DNA from: a virus
Length of the DNA: 42,175 nucleotides
Virus record (IMG/VR): IMGVR_UViG_3300040957_000105
Coordinates: 1-42,175 of that record
Strand: one strand, 5' to 3'
Below are positions 32,046-41,264 of this stretch, one piece after another. The notes under the pieces were generated by a model. It saw only the letters and a program-made list of their open reading frames with translations, had not been told where the DNA came from and made no database searches. A program made the translations under genes and the position numbers. Positions within the stretch are counted from its first letter, which is position 1. Each line of letters begins with the position of its first letter.

Positions 32046-35000
32046 ATGGCAAATTTTGAACAGATCAAACAGGGCATCGGCGGATCAGCAGTAAGTCTGA
32101 CAGCCGCTCAGTCGTGGTATGTCAGCATGACGGACGGCACCAACGTCCTCGGTACTGTAACCAACCCTGTCGTTGTCCAAATCGGTGGTGGAGGCGGGGA
32201 CGTTGCCGTCAACCTCGCCGAACTAAATGCAGTTGCCCTTGGGTCCCCATCCACCTATGGTACGAGTCCGGGTGCTGTAAATGTAATTGGCGTGAATGCC
32301 TATGTCACTGGCGGAAGTGTGACAGTAAGCGGAAGCGTTGGCGTTACCCAATCCACCTCGCCATGGATCGTGGCGGGCGGCGGAACCGCAGGGTCGCCGG
32401 GCACCGCAGTACTGACCGTACAAGGCATTGCAAGCGGCACTGCAATTCCAATTTCCATCGCAACCGGACAGAAGGTTGAGGTTTGGGATGGAACAAATGT
32501 CATCACAGTTAAGGCGGCAAGCACAACTTCCGTAGCGGCAGATACTTCGCTGGTCACACAGATCAGCCCCAACCAACCGACATCAAACATGACCGGACAG
32601 GCCCCCGGTGCTCCGGGTGTCTGCACCACAATCGTGGGTGGTTTGTATTCATCCACACTGCCGACAGCAACTAACGGACAATCGCTTGCCCTCTCGCTGG
32701 ATGCCAAGGGTCAGATTCTCACCGACTTGAACTATGTGGGTGGTGCGGCTGTTTCAACCGCTACGTCTGGCGTACAGCTTGTCGGCGTGGCCGATGGCTC
32801 GGGAAACAAAATCACGAGCACATCCAACGCCCTCGACGTAAATATCAAGTCAACGACTGGTGACACGGCAATTAACGTTGCCCAGTTTGGCGGCTCAGCA
32901 GTAGTCACCGGGACCGGAACAAGCGGTGCGGGCATTCCCCGCGTTACGGTCAGCAACGATTCCAACATTCTTGCAACACAAAGTGGAACATGGAATGTGG
33001 GTGTTTCAGGTGCAACGCCCCCGGCTGTTGTTCAAACAAAGCACGGCGTACAGACCAACGGGACCTCGCTTGCAATCACCCCGACCAGCAACATGACGAC
33101 AGGCAATACTGCGATTGTAATTTTTGCCTCTGATCTTACTTTGTCGTCGGCGACCGTCACAGATACGGCGGGTTCAACCTACCACGTCACTTCAGGGTTG
33201 AAGCTCGGAGGCCAGAATATTGGCCTTTACTGGGCGTTTGCGAATATCGCAGCAAGCGGCTCAAACACGATCACGATCAACACCGGGGCGGCAAGCAACA
33301 AAATCATCGGAATGGTGTATGAAATGTCCGGGCTGTCTTCAACCCAGCCGCTCGACGCCTACTATGCGACAGTCTGGAACTTGGCTGGTGAAGTCGATGT
33401 TGCACCATTCATTACGCCGTCCTTGCCGGGCAGCTATGCTATTTGGGGCATCCTCGGCGGAAGCACGACAGCATCGGCTGTTACTTACACCGTACCCGCT
33501 GAGCCAAACATCTATCCCTACTCGTTCGATTCTGGCACCCTAACTGTTGCCGTGGATGGAACAAACAGCTTGTACTTCGGTACGGTCTCCGCCCCCATCA
33601 ATTCCATCTTGCAAGGTGGTTATGCATTTTCTGGCGGTGGGTCTGGCGGTTATCCGGGATTCGGGCTCTTTTCGGTAAGCCCAGCCCTCTCAGGTACAAT
33701 CGCTGAAGGTATTGTCTATGGTTTCGCCCTGCGTCCGGCTGCTATTCCCGTCGAGGGCCGGGTCTCTGTTGTAGGAACTTATGGCCCCTTCTCTACTTTG
33801 AATTCGGGTGATTCCGCCCCGCTGCAAATTGACCAGAGCGGCAACCTGCTTGTCAACGTCAAGGCAGGAGTCAGCACGCCTCCGGCGAACGGTGCTACAT
33901 CTTCGCCTGTCCCGGCAGATGCCGACTACATCGGCCTGAACGTCAGCGGCAACCTCAAAGGTGCCACGGGCCTCAACCTGACTAACGCCCCAGCAGCAAT
34001 GCAGGTTGCTATTGTTGACTCGTCTGGAACGCAAATCACTTCGTTCGGCGGCGGCACGCAATATGTTACTGGCACTTACTCGGCAGCCCCTACGGGCACA
34101 ATGGCGATGGGCTGGGCCAACAGCACAAACAAGGCGTACCCCATCAACATAGATACCTCTGGAAACCAGTACTTCTACATCACCGATGGCACGAACCTGA
34201 TGGGTCCGATGACGAAGTTCGGGACCGCACCCAGCCCCAGCACGTCCCTTGCTATATCCGCTAACGTTTCGCCATTCATTGCCGTAGGCAGCAGTCCTTC
34301 CATCCCAACGGGAGTTGCCAATGGGAGCACCGTTGCCCAGCACATGGCTGTGGTGGACACGAACGGTCACCAGATTTCATCGAACTCCACGTCCTACTCA
34401 TCGCACTACGGCATGGACGTGAACCTGATGGGAACATTGGGGACGGCGTTCACAACAGCGGGTAAGGTGGATGTCATTGCCACTGGCACTTTGACCAACA
34501 ACAATGCCGCTCCGAGCACCAACAATGTCGGCGTGCTTCCAGCCGTGGCGAAAGTTGGCGGCTCTGTGTACACCAACGGCAACCAAGTGTTGCTCAACAC
34601 AGATTTGGGCGGCGACCTGCTTGCACGCTTCCTGTACAACGAATCCCCGCTCGGCGACTTGACGGTTGCCGAACGTTATAATCAGTTTGAAATTAACTTC
34701 TCGTCAGCGTTCAACTCCAGCCTCATCACCAACACCAGCGTCGGTGGTGGAACCTATACGCAAGCCAATGGCTGTGCAACCTATGCCACAAGCACGGGCA
34801 CAACGGACGAAGCTAAGGGCGTCAGTGTCCAGAGCCTTGTCTACTCCGCTGGTCACTCGTGGTACGCACTGTTCACAGCGTCATTTACTGCTGGTAAGGC
34901 TTCGTCTCACCAGCGTGTCGGCCCGTACAACTCAACTGACGGCTTCTGGCTTGGCTGGGAAGGTGCGACATTCGGCTTTACCCAATTCCAAAATGGTTCT

Positions 35001-38000
35001 GCATCCCAGACCGCCAAGGCATCGTGGAATGGCGACCCGCTCGACGGTTCGTCTTCGTCGAAGTTCACGAAGAACGGTTCACCGCTTGCCATCGACCTGA
35101 CCAAGATTAACATTTGGAGAATTGATGGTGCGTGGTTCGGCGTGTCTCCGATTCGCCTGTCTGTTTATTCTCCAGATGGGAACTGGGTCACGTGCCACAC
35201 ATTCACGACCTTCACGGGTCAGTTGACCACGCCGTTCACCTATTCGACGAACTGGAACTTCACGATTGACGTTGCCAATGCAGGTAACAACACCGCCCTC
35301 GCTGTCGTCGTGCCCTGCATGGCGATGGGCACCACGGACGTTACGCAGCCGCTCAACTCCACGCTCACGGACTACAGTCGGGCACAGGATGTGCGTGCGA
35401 TCATTGCAGGCAAGAACCCAAGCGGTACTTACACTAACGTCGCCGTGAGTGCCGACAACGCCCTTGAAATCTCTGGCAGCGGCGACACGAACGTAGCCGC
35501 AGCCACATGGACAAGCACCACCGCCAGTTTGATTACTGCTGTGGGCGGTAACACGAACACCGCCGCCGCAGGCACGAACACGGTGACGGTCACTTACTCC
35601 CCGACTGCGGGGAACACCGTTGTTGTCAGTCTCAAGTTGCACGGTGCAGTCACGGGTCTCACGGTCAAAGACAGTCACGGAACTTCTCTTACTGCCGGAC
35701 CGACAGTCGGCAACTTCTATACCTTCTACCAGCTTTCCGCAGCCTCGGGAACCACAGGCTTTGTCGCCGCTTGGACTACCAACCAAGCCTCGTCGATGGC
35801 GGTGGAAGAGTACAGCGGCGTCAATGCCGTCAATGCGGCTTTGTCCGGTAACACTGCCAATGCTACATCCGCCACAGCTTCCATCACGGTCACGCCCAAC
35901 GAGCTTGGTGACGTGGTTGTCGGCACTTTTGGTGCACAAGACCCACCAGCTTCCAACACGTTCACCAGCACGGTAGGATCGCAACGCCAGAACATCACGG
36001 CGAACCAGCAGCCGTTGATTTTGAGCGACAGCACGTCTTCGCCTGCAACCATCACCGCCACGCTCACGTCGGCGGCATGGTGGGGTGCAGCCATCGGTTT
36101 GCGTCCCACAATCAGCGGCGGCACGGCACTCAACACCACGCTACTGATGTTGAACAACTCGTTCAACTACAACTCCGTCGCCGTGCAGCTTGTCGGAAGT
36201 GGCACCATCCTCGGCGGCACGATTGCATTTGAAGTCAGCATTGACGACTCCAACTGGGTCGGCATCTCAGGCATCAACAGCAACACAGGGGCAACGCAGT
36301 CCAGCCCCGTCACGCTGACATCCGGCGTCACTGGGTTGGTCTTCAACGTTACGGGCTACAACTATTTCCGTGCCCGTCTCGCTTCACAGATCGCCGGGTA
36401 CGGCGGTCAGGTTGTCATCAGTTACAACGTGCAGGGTTTGGCTTCGCCGAACGTCAGCACGACCATCACTGGTAGTATCACGACCACCGGGAACCAAGGC
36501 ACCCCAAACACTATCGGGAACGCTTGGCCTGTGTTGCTTACGGATGGCTCCACGTCTTTGTCGTCGGCGTTCTCCGCTTACGGCACGGCTCCGACCGGAA
36601 CCGAAGTCATGGGCGTCAACGCCTATGTCACCAACACCAGCATCGCTGTCACTGGTACTGTCACCGCCAACATCAGCGGCTCAATCAGCAACACCGCCTT
36701 CGGTGCGAACCTAAATGATGGGGCGGGCAACGCCATCACGTCGAACAGCACCACGACTTCCAGCAAACGTGGCATTGATACCAATATTCTCAGCATTTTG
36801 GGAACGGCTCCGACGACTGCGGGCTTCCTCGACATCAAGGGTGCTGACGGAAACGTCTATGTCCGCTCCAATTCCGCAAGCACGTTCCCAACCGCTGTTT
36901 ATGCGGGTTCCACAGCACTCACCGCTCAGACGGGCGGCTACCTCAACACCGCCGTGTATTACGGCACCACAGCCGTAAGCACGTCGAACGGTTTGCCAAT
37001 CGTGCCTGCGACTTCGGCTATTTTCGAGGTCAGCCCAACCACGGCGGCGAACACCAAGACCAACCCGTTCTTCTTCAGCGAAACAGACGGAGCGAACGTG
37101 GAGACAGCATCGTTTGCTGCTTGGGGCACCAAGCCCACGGGCACATACGTCAACGGCGTCAACGCAGAAATTTTCGTAGGCTCCAACGCCGTGAGTGCGA
37201 CCTATCCGATGCCTGTATCGGCAACTGCTGCGGCGAACACCGGATCAAACCCAATTTATACTGCTGGAGGGTTGACCCACAACAACGCTGCACCCACTGC
37301 TACCAACATCGGCGTCCTACCTGCGATTGCAAATCAGGTTCACCCGACTTTCAACGAAGGCGATCAAGTGTTGTTGACGGAAGACTTGAGTGGCAACCTT
37401 CGTGTCAAGTTCAATGCTGATACCTCGGGCAATGCAAGCGGCACGTACCAATCACTTACTGCTGTGGATGGCGGAACGACTTCAGGCACCTTAGCTGACC
37501 AAGTTTGCTTGAACTGCGACTTAACCACATCGCAGGGATATGCCCTCACTCAAACTGCATGGGGCACAGCAACGGCAAGCACAGGTGCTATTGCGGTCAA
37601 TGCATCGTTGGCAATCGGTGCCACAATGGTATCGGCAACTCACCCTGTTCCGATTAGTGCTACCGCTGCTGCAAACGCCAAAACAAATCCCATTTTCGAT
37701 CAGCTTTCAGATGGCACAAACCAGATGGGAGCGATGACCGCATACGGCACGGCACCAAGTGGTTACTCACTTCCGGTTAACGCTTATGTGACGAACACCG
37801 TGACGGTAGGCGGTTCAGTCACTACGAGCGGCACAGCGACCGTGACGCCTGCGGGTTCCACGGTCTGGGAAGTCGCACCTACTTCATCCGCGAACACGAA
37901 GACGAACCCATTCTTCTTCAGCCGCACGGATGGTACCAACGTTGAAACGGCATCAATGGCGGCGTGGGGCACGGCTCCGACTGGAACTTACGTTCCGGGA

Positions 38001-38771
38001 ACCAACGCTGAGTTGTTCGTGGGCACGAACGCTGTGTCTACTACACACCCGGTTCCAATTCAGGGCACGTTGACTCACAACAATGCTGCTCCGACGAGCA
38101 ACAACATTGGGGCTCTCGTAGCTGAGTGTTTCTCCTCGGGGCCGACTTACACGGCAGGCGACCAAGTTTTACTCAACGTCGATACCAATGGGTTGCTCCG
38201 CACCAAACTAAATGCTGACACCACTGGCGATCTGGGTGGAACCTACACCATTCTCACGGGCTTGCAGGGCGGCACATCGTACACTTCGGCGATTACCAAC
38301 GCCTACTCGCAGAGCGTCGATTTGTTCACCGCCAACGGCAAGCCTGTCGCCCAGCCTACGTGGGGCACCAGTACCACATCCGTCCTAAGCACTACGGTTG
38401 GTGCTATTGCTGTCAATGCCTCATTGTTTACGGGCACCACAGCAGTGTCGGCGTCTGCTCCACTTCCAGTTACAGCGACCGGAGTTACAGGCCCGGTCCA
38501 GACGGGCAACGCCCCGACCTATGCGACCGTGGGTGTGACTTCCGCTACGGCCTTGGCAGCAAATGCAAGCCGCACGGCCTTGATTCTCACCAACACCAGC
38601 AGTAATACGATTTCCTTGGGGTTTGGCTCCAACGCCGCAGTATTGTACTCAGGGATTACGCTATATGCTGGTGGTTCTGCGATGTTCGATGTCATGGACA
38701 ACATTCAGCAGGCGATCACCGCCATTGCGTCGGGAGCAAGCAGCAACCTCGCAATTCAGGAGTTTAACTAA
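32046..38771 (+). CDS. Giant tail fibre / baseplate repeat protein, 2241 aa
   Basis: ATG follows TTAGGTAGGAACT. It is built of recurring modules rich in Gly, Ser, Thr and Asn. Beta-sandwich domains resembling the preceding gene occur around nt 33100-33750 and 35605-36115. A DGSGNKITSTSN or DTNGHQISSNSTSY type module recurs near 32790, 34350 and 36715. A THNNAAPTxNNIGVLPA module recurs near 34490, 37275 and 38065. Two larger units starting near 37015 and 37850 are about 840 bases apart. This is 16% of the window in one gene. It is probably a fibre with host-range role; no enzyme or receptor domain is recognised. Confidence 0.8.
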   Translation: MANFEQIKQGIGGSAVSLTAAQSWYVSMTDGTNVLGTVTNPVVVQIGGGGGDVAVNLAELNAVALGSPSTYGTSPGAVNVIGVNAYVTGGSVTVSGSVGVTQSTSPWIVAGGGTAGSPGTAVLTVQGIASGTAIPISIATGQKVEVWDGTNVITVKAASTTSVAADTSLVTQISPNQPTSNMTGQAPGAPGVCTTIVGGLYSSTLPTATNGQSLALSLDAKGQILTDLNYVGGAAVSTATSGVQLVGVADGSGNKITSTSNALDVNIKSTTGDTAINVAQFGGSAVVTGTGTSGAGIPRVTVSNDSNILATQSGTWNVGVSGATPPAVVQTKHGVQTNGTSLAITPTSNMTTGNTAIVIFASDLTLSSATVTDTAGSTYHVTSGLKLGGQNIGLYWAFANIAASGSNTITINTGAASNKIIGMVYEMSGLSSTQPLDAYYATVWNLAGEVDVAPFITPSLPGSYAIWGILGGSTTASAVTYTVPAEPNIYPYSFDSGTLTVAVDGTNSLYFGTVSAPINSILQGGYAFSGGGSGGYPGFGLFSVSPALSGTIAEGIVYGFALRPAAIPVEGRVSVVGTYGPFSTLNSGDSAPLQIDQSGNLLVNVKAGVSTPPANGATSSPVPADADYIGLNVSGNLKGATGLNLTNAPAAMQVAIVDSSGTQITSFGGGTQYVTGTYSAAPTGTMAMGWANSTNKAYPINIDTSGNQYFYITDGTNLMGPMTKFGTAPSPSTSLAISANVSPFIAVGSSPSIPTGVANGSTVAQHMAVVDTNGHQISSNSTSYSSHYGMDVNLMGTLGTAFTTAGKVDVIATGTLTNNNAAPSTNNVGVLPAVAKVGGSVYTNGNQVLLNTDLGGDLLARFLYNESPLGDLTVAERYNQFEINFSSAFNSSLITNTSVGGGTYTQANGCATYATSTGTTDEAKGVSVQSLVYSAGHSWYALFTASFTAGKASSHQRVGPYNSTDGFWLGWEGATFGFTQFQNGSASQTAKASWNGDPLDGSSSSKFTKNGSPLAIDLTKINIWRIDGAWFGVSPIRLSVYSPDGNWVTCHTFTTFTGQLTTPFTYSTNWNFTIDVANAGNNTALAVVVPCMAMGTTDVTQPLNSTLTDYSRAQDVRAIIAGKNPSGTYTNVAVSADNALEISGSGDTNVAAATWTSTTASLITAVGGNTNTAAAGTNTVTVTYSPTAGNTVVVSLKLHGAVTGLTVKDSHGTSLTAGPTVGNFYTFYQLSAASGTTGFVAAWTTNQASSMAVEEYSGVNAVNAALSGNTANATSATASITVTPNELGDVVVGTFGAQDPPASNTFTSTVGSQRQNITANQQPLILSDSTSSPATITATLTSAAWWGAAIGLRPTISGGTALNTTLLMLNNSFNYNSVAVQLVGSGTILGGTIAFEVSIDDSNWVGISGINSNTGATQSSPVTLTSGVTGLVFNVTGYNYFRARLASQIAGYGGQVVISYNVQGLASPNVSTTITGSITTTGNQGTPNTIGNAWPVLLTDGSTSLSSAFSAYGTAPTGTEVMGVNAYVTNTSIAVTGTVTANISGSISNTAFGANLNDGAGNAITSNSTTTSSKRGIDTNILSILGTAPTTAGFLDIKGADGNVYVRSNSASTFPTAVYAGSTALTAQTGGYLNTAVYYGTTAVSTSNGLPIVPATSAIFEVSPTTAANTKTNPFFFSETDGANVETASFAAWGTKPTGTYVNGVNAEIFVGSNAVSATYPMPVSATAAANTGSNPIYTAGGLTHNNAAPTATNIGVLPAIANQVHPTFNEGDQVLLTEDLSGNLRVKFNADTSGNASGTYQSLTAVDGGTTSGTLADQVCLNCDLTTSQGYALTQTAWGTATASTGAIAVNASLAIGATMVSATHPVPISATAAANAKTNPIFDQLSDGTNQMGAMTAYGTAPSGYSLPVNAYVTNTVTVGGSVTTSGTATVTPAGSTVWEVAPTSSANTKTNPFFFSRTDGTNVETASMAAWGTAPTGTYVPGTNAELFVGTNAVSTTHPVPIQGTLTHNNAAPTSNNIGALVAECFSSGPTYTAGDQVLLNVDTNGLLRTKLNADTTGDLGGTYTILTGLQGGTSYTSAITNAYSQSVDLFTANGKPVAQPTWGTSTTSVLSTTVGAIAVNASLFTGTTAVSASAPLPVTATGVTGPVQTGNAPTYATVGVTSATALAANASRTALILTNTSSNTISLGFGSNAAVLYSGITLYAGGSAMFDVMDNIQQAITAIASGASSNLAIQEFN

Positions 38772-38773
38772 TC

Positions 38774-39688
38774 ATGCAGGTACTTAATCCAGTTCAAATC
38801 GTAGCCCTTGGTTCCGTCAACCAATCGGCAAACACCATTGCGGCAGGACCAACTTCAGGCTCCGCAGCTGCACCTACCTTCCGTGCGATGGTCGCAGCCG
38901 ACCTACCATCGGGACCAACAGTGACGGGTACGTGGGTGTTCCCATCCAACGCCAACTTTGGTGTGGCCGGAACTACGAGTGGTGTCATCACGTTGGAAGG
39001 CTCTACGTCTGGAAGCTGCACGATTACGGGTCCGGCTACAGCAGGAACCGTAACCAACCCCATCGTATTCAGCAACGCCATTGGTCTTGGCTCCGCAACG
39101 GCGGGCACCTACAGCACGACGGCTGGTGCTGTCCAAGCTGGATACTCTGGGGCAGCGAACCTCGGCATGGGCGACGGCACCAACACTCGCATCATCCCGA
39201 TGGTGTTGTATAAAGGGTTATCGCACACCGCTACGGGTAATGCCACAAACTACACCGACATCCTCGCAACGCCATCTTACAGCAACGGCTCCTTAACCTT
39301 GGTTGCCAATCAACAGACGGTGGGTTCCGTTGTCAAAATCCGTGCCTATGGAACGATTACCACGGGAGCGACCACGAACGTTTTATTTGAGTCTGTTTTG
39401 AATGGTGCGGCAGGATGGGTGGGCACATGTGCCAATGTCTCCTCGGGCACCTACGGGTGGGAATTGATGATTGACATCTACTGCTCGGCAGTGGGTGCGG
39501 CGGGCACGGCGGCGATGCGTAGCATCGGATATTGCAATCTCTATCAGGGCTCAACTGGTGCCCTTGTTAGCAACACAACCGTCGTGGCGACCACGAGCAC
39601 ACAGGTTATTGACGTACAGATGAAGTTTGGCACATCAAACGCAAGTAACACGTTGACCTGCACGTTCTGCGAAGTCACATTGGAATAA
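38774..39688 (+). CDS. Terminal tail fibre protein with shared repeat, 304 aa
   Basis: ATG lies two bases after the giant fibre stop. Residues 19-45 carry ANTIAAGPTSGSAAAPTFRA, the same repeat as in the head fibre at 17276-18190. After a linker, the rest is a beta domain with ITLEGSTSGSCTITGPA and GAANLGMGDGTNTRI, ending MKFGTSNASNTLTCTFCEVTLE. The tail-end position suggests a receptor-binding tip or a fibre collar. Function unproven. Confidence 0.7.
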   Translation: MQVLNPVQIVALGSVNQSANTIAAGPTSGSAAAPTFRAMVAADLPSGPTVTGTWVFPSNANFGVAGTTSGVITLEGSTSGSCTITGPATAGTVTNPIVFSNAIGLGSATAGTYSTTAGAVQAGYSGAANLGMGDGTNTRIIPMVLYKGLSHTATGNATNYTDILATPSYSNGSLTLVANQQTVGSVVKIRAYGTITTGATTNVLFESVLNGAAGWVGTCANVSSGTYGWELMIDIYCSAVGAAGTAAMRSIGYCNLYQGSTGALVSNTTVVATTSTQVIDVQMKFGTSNASNTLTCTFCEVTLE

Positions 39689-39743
39689 TGCTCGACGTGG
39701 GAACCTAAAGACTTCCCCGTCCCAGTAGTAGAGGGAAATTACT

Positions 39744-40058
39744 ATGTCCGATGAGCTACTTTCAAGCATTCTGAACACGGTCACCAAAGTTGCCGAAGAC
39801 ACAGCATCATTACGAGCCCAGATGGACGGTCTCGTGGGCAACGGGCAACCGGGAAGGATTGGGGTCCTCGAAGGCGACGTGAAGGAAATCAAAGCTCACG
39901 GCACAACGCTTGCATCCCTCGATAGCAAAAGAATCGACAAGCTGGAGGATGATGTGGCGGATATGCAGGCGTCCAAGAACCGACTGATCGGGGCTAACGG
40001 CGTGTTCGCAGCCCTCGTCGGGGGCTGGGAAATTCTCAAGTACAAATTCCATCTGTAA
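39744..40058 (+). CDS. XhlA-like holin/hemolysin-type protein, 104 aa
   Basis: ATG follows GTAGAGGGAAATTACT. The first 80 residues form a charged coiled coil (LLSSILNTVTKVAEDTASLRAQMDGLVG, then RIDKLEDDVADMQASKNR). Residues 81-98 (LIGANGVFAALVGGWEIL) make one C-terminal membrane segment. This layout, 70-90 residues of coiled coil before a single helix, is that of XhlA-type proteins, which partner holins in lysis. Placement after fibre genes supports a lysis role. Confidence 0.65.
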   Translation: MSDELLSSILNTVTKVAEDTASLRAQMDGLVGNGQPGRIGVLEGDVKEIKAHGTTLASLDSKRIDKLEDDVADMQASKNRLIGANGVFAALVGGWEILKYKFHL

Positions 40059-40061
40059 CCA

Positions 40062-40070
40062 GTATTAGTA
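40062..40070 (+). promoter_or_regulatory. GTATTAGTA motif, copy 4
   Basis: Fifteen bases before the ATG of the 44-residue membrane gene, with GAGAGG as its ribosome site between. Matches copies 1 and 2 exactly. Function inferred. Confidence 0.35.
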
Positions 40071-40084
40071 GACGAGAGGTGCTT

Positions 40085-40219
40085 ATGTTTCATATCGCGG
40101 TTGGCGTTGTTGTTGGTTGGGTCGTTGGATGCTTTACGCCCAGCCTTGGTCGGATCGTGAAGGCTTGGTTCGTAAAGGAATCCAAGGTTGTCACGAGCGA
40201 CGTAACCAAAAAGTTGTAA
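40085..40219 (+). CDS. 44-residue membrane protein, possible holin partner
   Basis: ATG follows GAGAGGTGCTT. The first 20 residues (HIAVGVVVGWVVGCFTPSLG) are one hydrophobic segment, and the tail is basic (RIVKAWFVKESKVV...KK). Its small size and position after the XhlA-like gene fit a holin or pinholin-type partner, though no known family is recognised. A strong terminator follows 64 bases later. It is too short for a usual ORF cut-off. Confidence 0.6.
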   Translation: MFHIAVGVVVGWVVGCFTPSLGRIVKAWFVKESKVVTSDVTKKL

Positions 40220-40282
40220 CAGCGGGCGGCACCATAGACTCTCCTCATTAGGTCGCAGAAATGCACCACCGCCCAGAACAAG

Positions 40283-40312
40283 GCCCGGCCCAAACGCCGG
40301 GCTTTTGTTTTC
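40283..40312 (+). terminator. Intrinsic terminator at the end of the late operon
   Basis: GCCCGGC at 40283-40289 pairs perfectly with GCCGGGC at 40296-40302 around CCAAAC, followed by TTTTGTTTTC. It closes the rightward late unit just before the sigma-like gene. Confidence 0.9.
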
Positions 40313-40316
40313 CGCA

Positions 40317-40324
40317 GTATTAGT
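40317..40324 (+). promoter_or_regulatory. GTATTAGT motif, copy 5
   Basis: Immediately after the late terminator and 4 bases before the GTG of the sigma-like gene, so a new transcript must begin about here. This position supports a promoter role for the motif. No -35 box is present. Confidence 0.4.
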
Positions 40325-40328
40325 CATT

Positions 40329-41090
40329 GTGGAAACTACACCTTACATGGAATCCATCGCCGCTGCCCGGTCCATCCTCGGGTACAGCGAGGACCCCGCA
40401 GCCGCCCTTGAGGGGAGGCAGTTAATTAGTTTCGAGTCGCAGGAACTCGAAGAGCAGGGCGTTTTTACCTATATTTCTGAGAATTTCGCAGACTTCCTCC
40501 GTTACATCAAACTGCTTGAGCCCAAAGATCAGGAACTTTTGTTGGCGTACTACGGCTGCCACTGCACGCAAAACCAGATCGCAGCGATCCTGCACAGCAC
40601 GCAAACGCTGGTCAGTTTCAATTTGCGGGCCGCTGTGCGGTGTTTAATCGCATTCATGATGTTCGGGGGCACCCAACCCAATGCCGCCACGCTGGAGCCT
40701 GTCCTACGCACCGCAAACGCTATTCTCGTTGAGTTCGACGACAAAAAGGTGCTTCCGTTCGCAGATGTGCTCGTAGACTATCTTCGACTGAAATCCTTCA
40801 CCGACGTGGCGTGGAAATACAAGCTTCCGGTGCCATCTATTCGCCGGACATTTTCGCAACTCAGTAAGAAGTGGCGGGACGAGCACAACCCGGTCGCAAT
40901 ACAAGCCCTCGGCTGGTTTGTGTTCAAGACCATCGACAAGAAATCTCCACGCGGCGTCGGGGCCTCGTTGCGGGAACGCAAGAAGGCGGGGAATGTCGTG
41001 CGGTGCGATCCCGACATCGTTGCCAACTTCCACATCCGTGTCGAGGACCCAAATTTCAGTGCAATCTTCCAACCGAAAGGAAATCTATGA
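40329..41090 (+). CDS. Sigma-like HTH regulator, 253 aa
   Basis: Either the GTG at 40329 or the ATG at 40347 could start it; neither has a clear ribosome site, and a near-leaderless GTG is possible. Residues about 55-110 (LKLLEPKDQELLLAYYG...TQNQIAAILHSTQTLVSFNLRAAVRCLIAFM) resemble sigma-70 region 4 with a helix-turn-helix. A second HTH-like stretch lies further on (VAWKYKLPVPSIRRTFSQLSKKW). It may direct transcription of phage genes, but no region 2 is recognised, so an anti-sigma or adaptor role is also possible. Its stop overlaps the next ATG (ATGA). Confidence 0.6.
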   Translation: METTPYMESIAAARSILGYSEDPAAALEGRQLISFESQELEEQGVFTYISENFADFLRYIKLLEPKDQELLLAYYGCHCTQNQIAAILHSTQTLVSFNLRAAVRCLIAFMMFGGTQPNAATLEPVLRTANAILVEFDDKKVLPFADVLVDYLRLKSFTDVAWKYKLPVPSIRRTFSQLSKKWRDEHNPVAIQALGWFVFKTIDKKSPRGVGASLRERKKAGNVVRCDPDIVANFHIRVEDPNFSAIFQPKGNL

Positions 41091-41263
41091 CAGCACGGCA
41101 ACTCATCAAACTGCTCGAAAAATGTCCACCCGATCAAGAAGTGTACCTTGAGGTTTATTCACAAAGTGCCGTGACTGGAATTACCCTCACCGAGGATGGG
41201 GTGCTCCTCGGCGAGGAATACAGCCGGGCTAATCAGCCCGAATTCTTGGACGTAAGTCAGTAG
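41087..41263 (+). CDS. Small conserved phage protein, 58 aa
   Basis: Coupled by ATGA to the sigma-like gene, with CGAAAGGAAATC before it. The sequence TARQLIKLLEKCPPDQEVYLEVYS is a common phage small-protein pattern (helix, Pro-Asp turn, strand) of unknown role. A second strand pair follows (GITLTEDGVLLGEE). It converges with the integrase gene, which ends 2 bases later. Confidence 0.7.
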   Translation: MTARQLIKLLEKCPPDQEVYLEVYSQSAVTGITLTEDGVLLGEEYSRANQPEFLDVSQ

Positions 41264-41264
41264 A

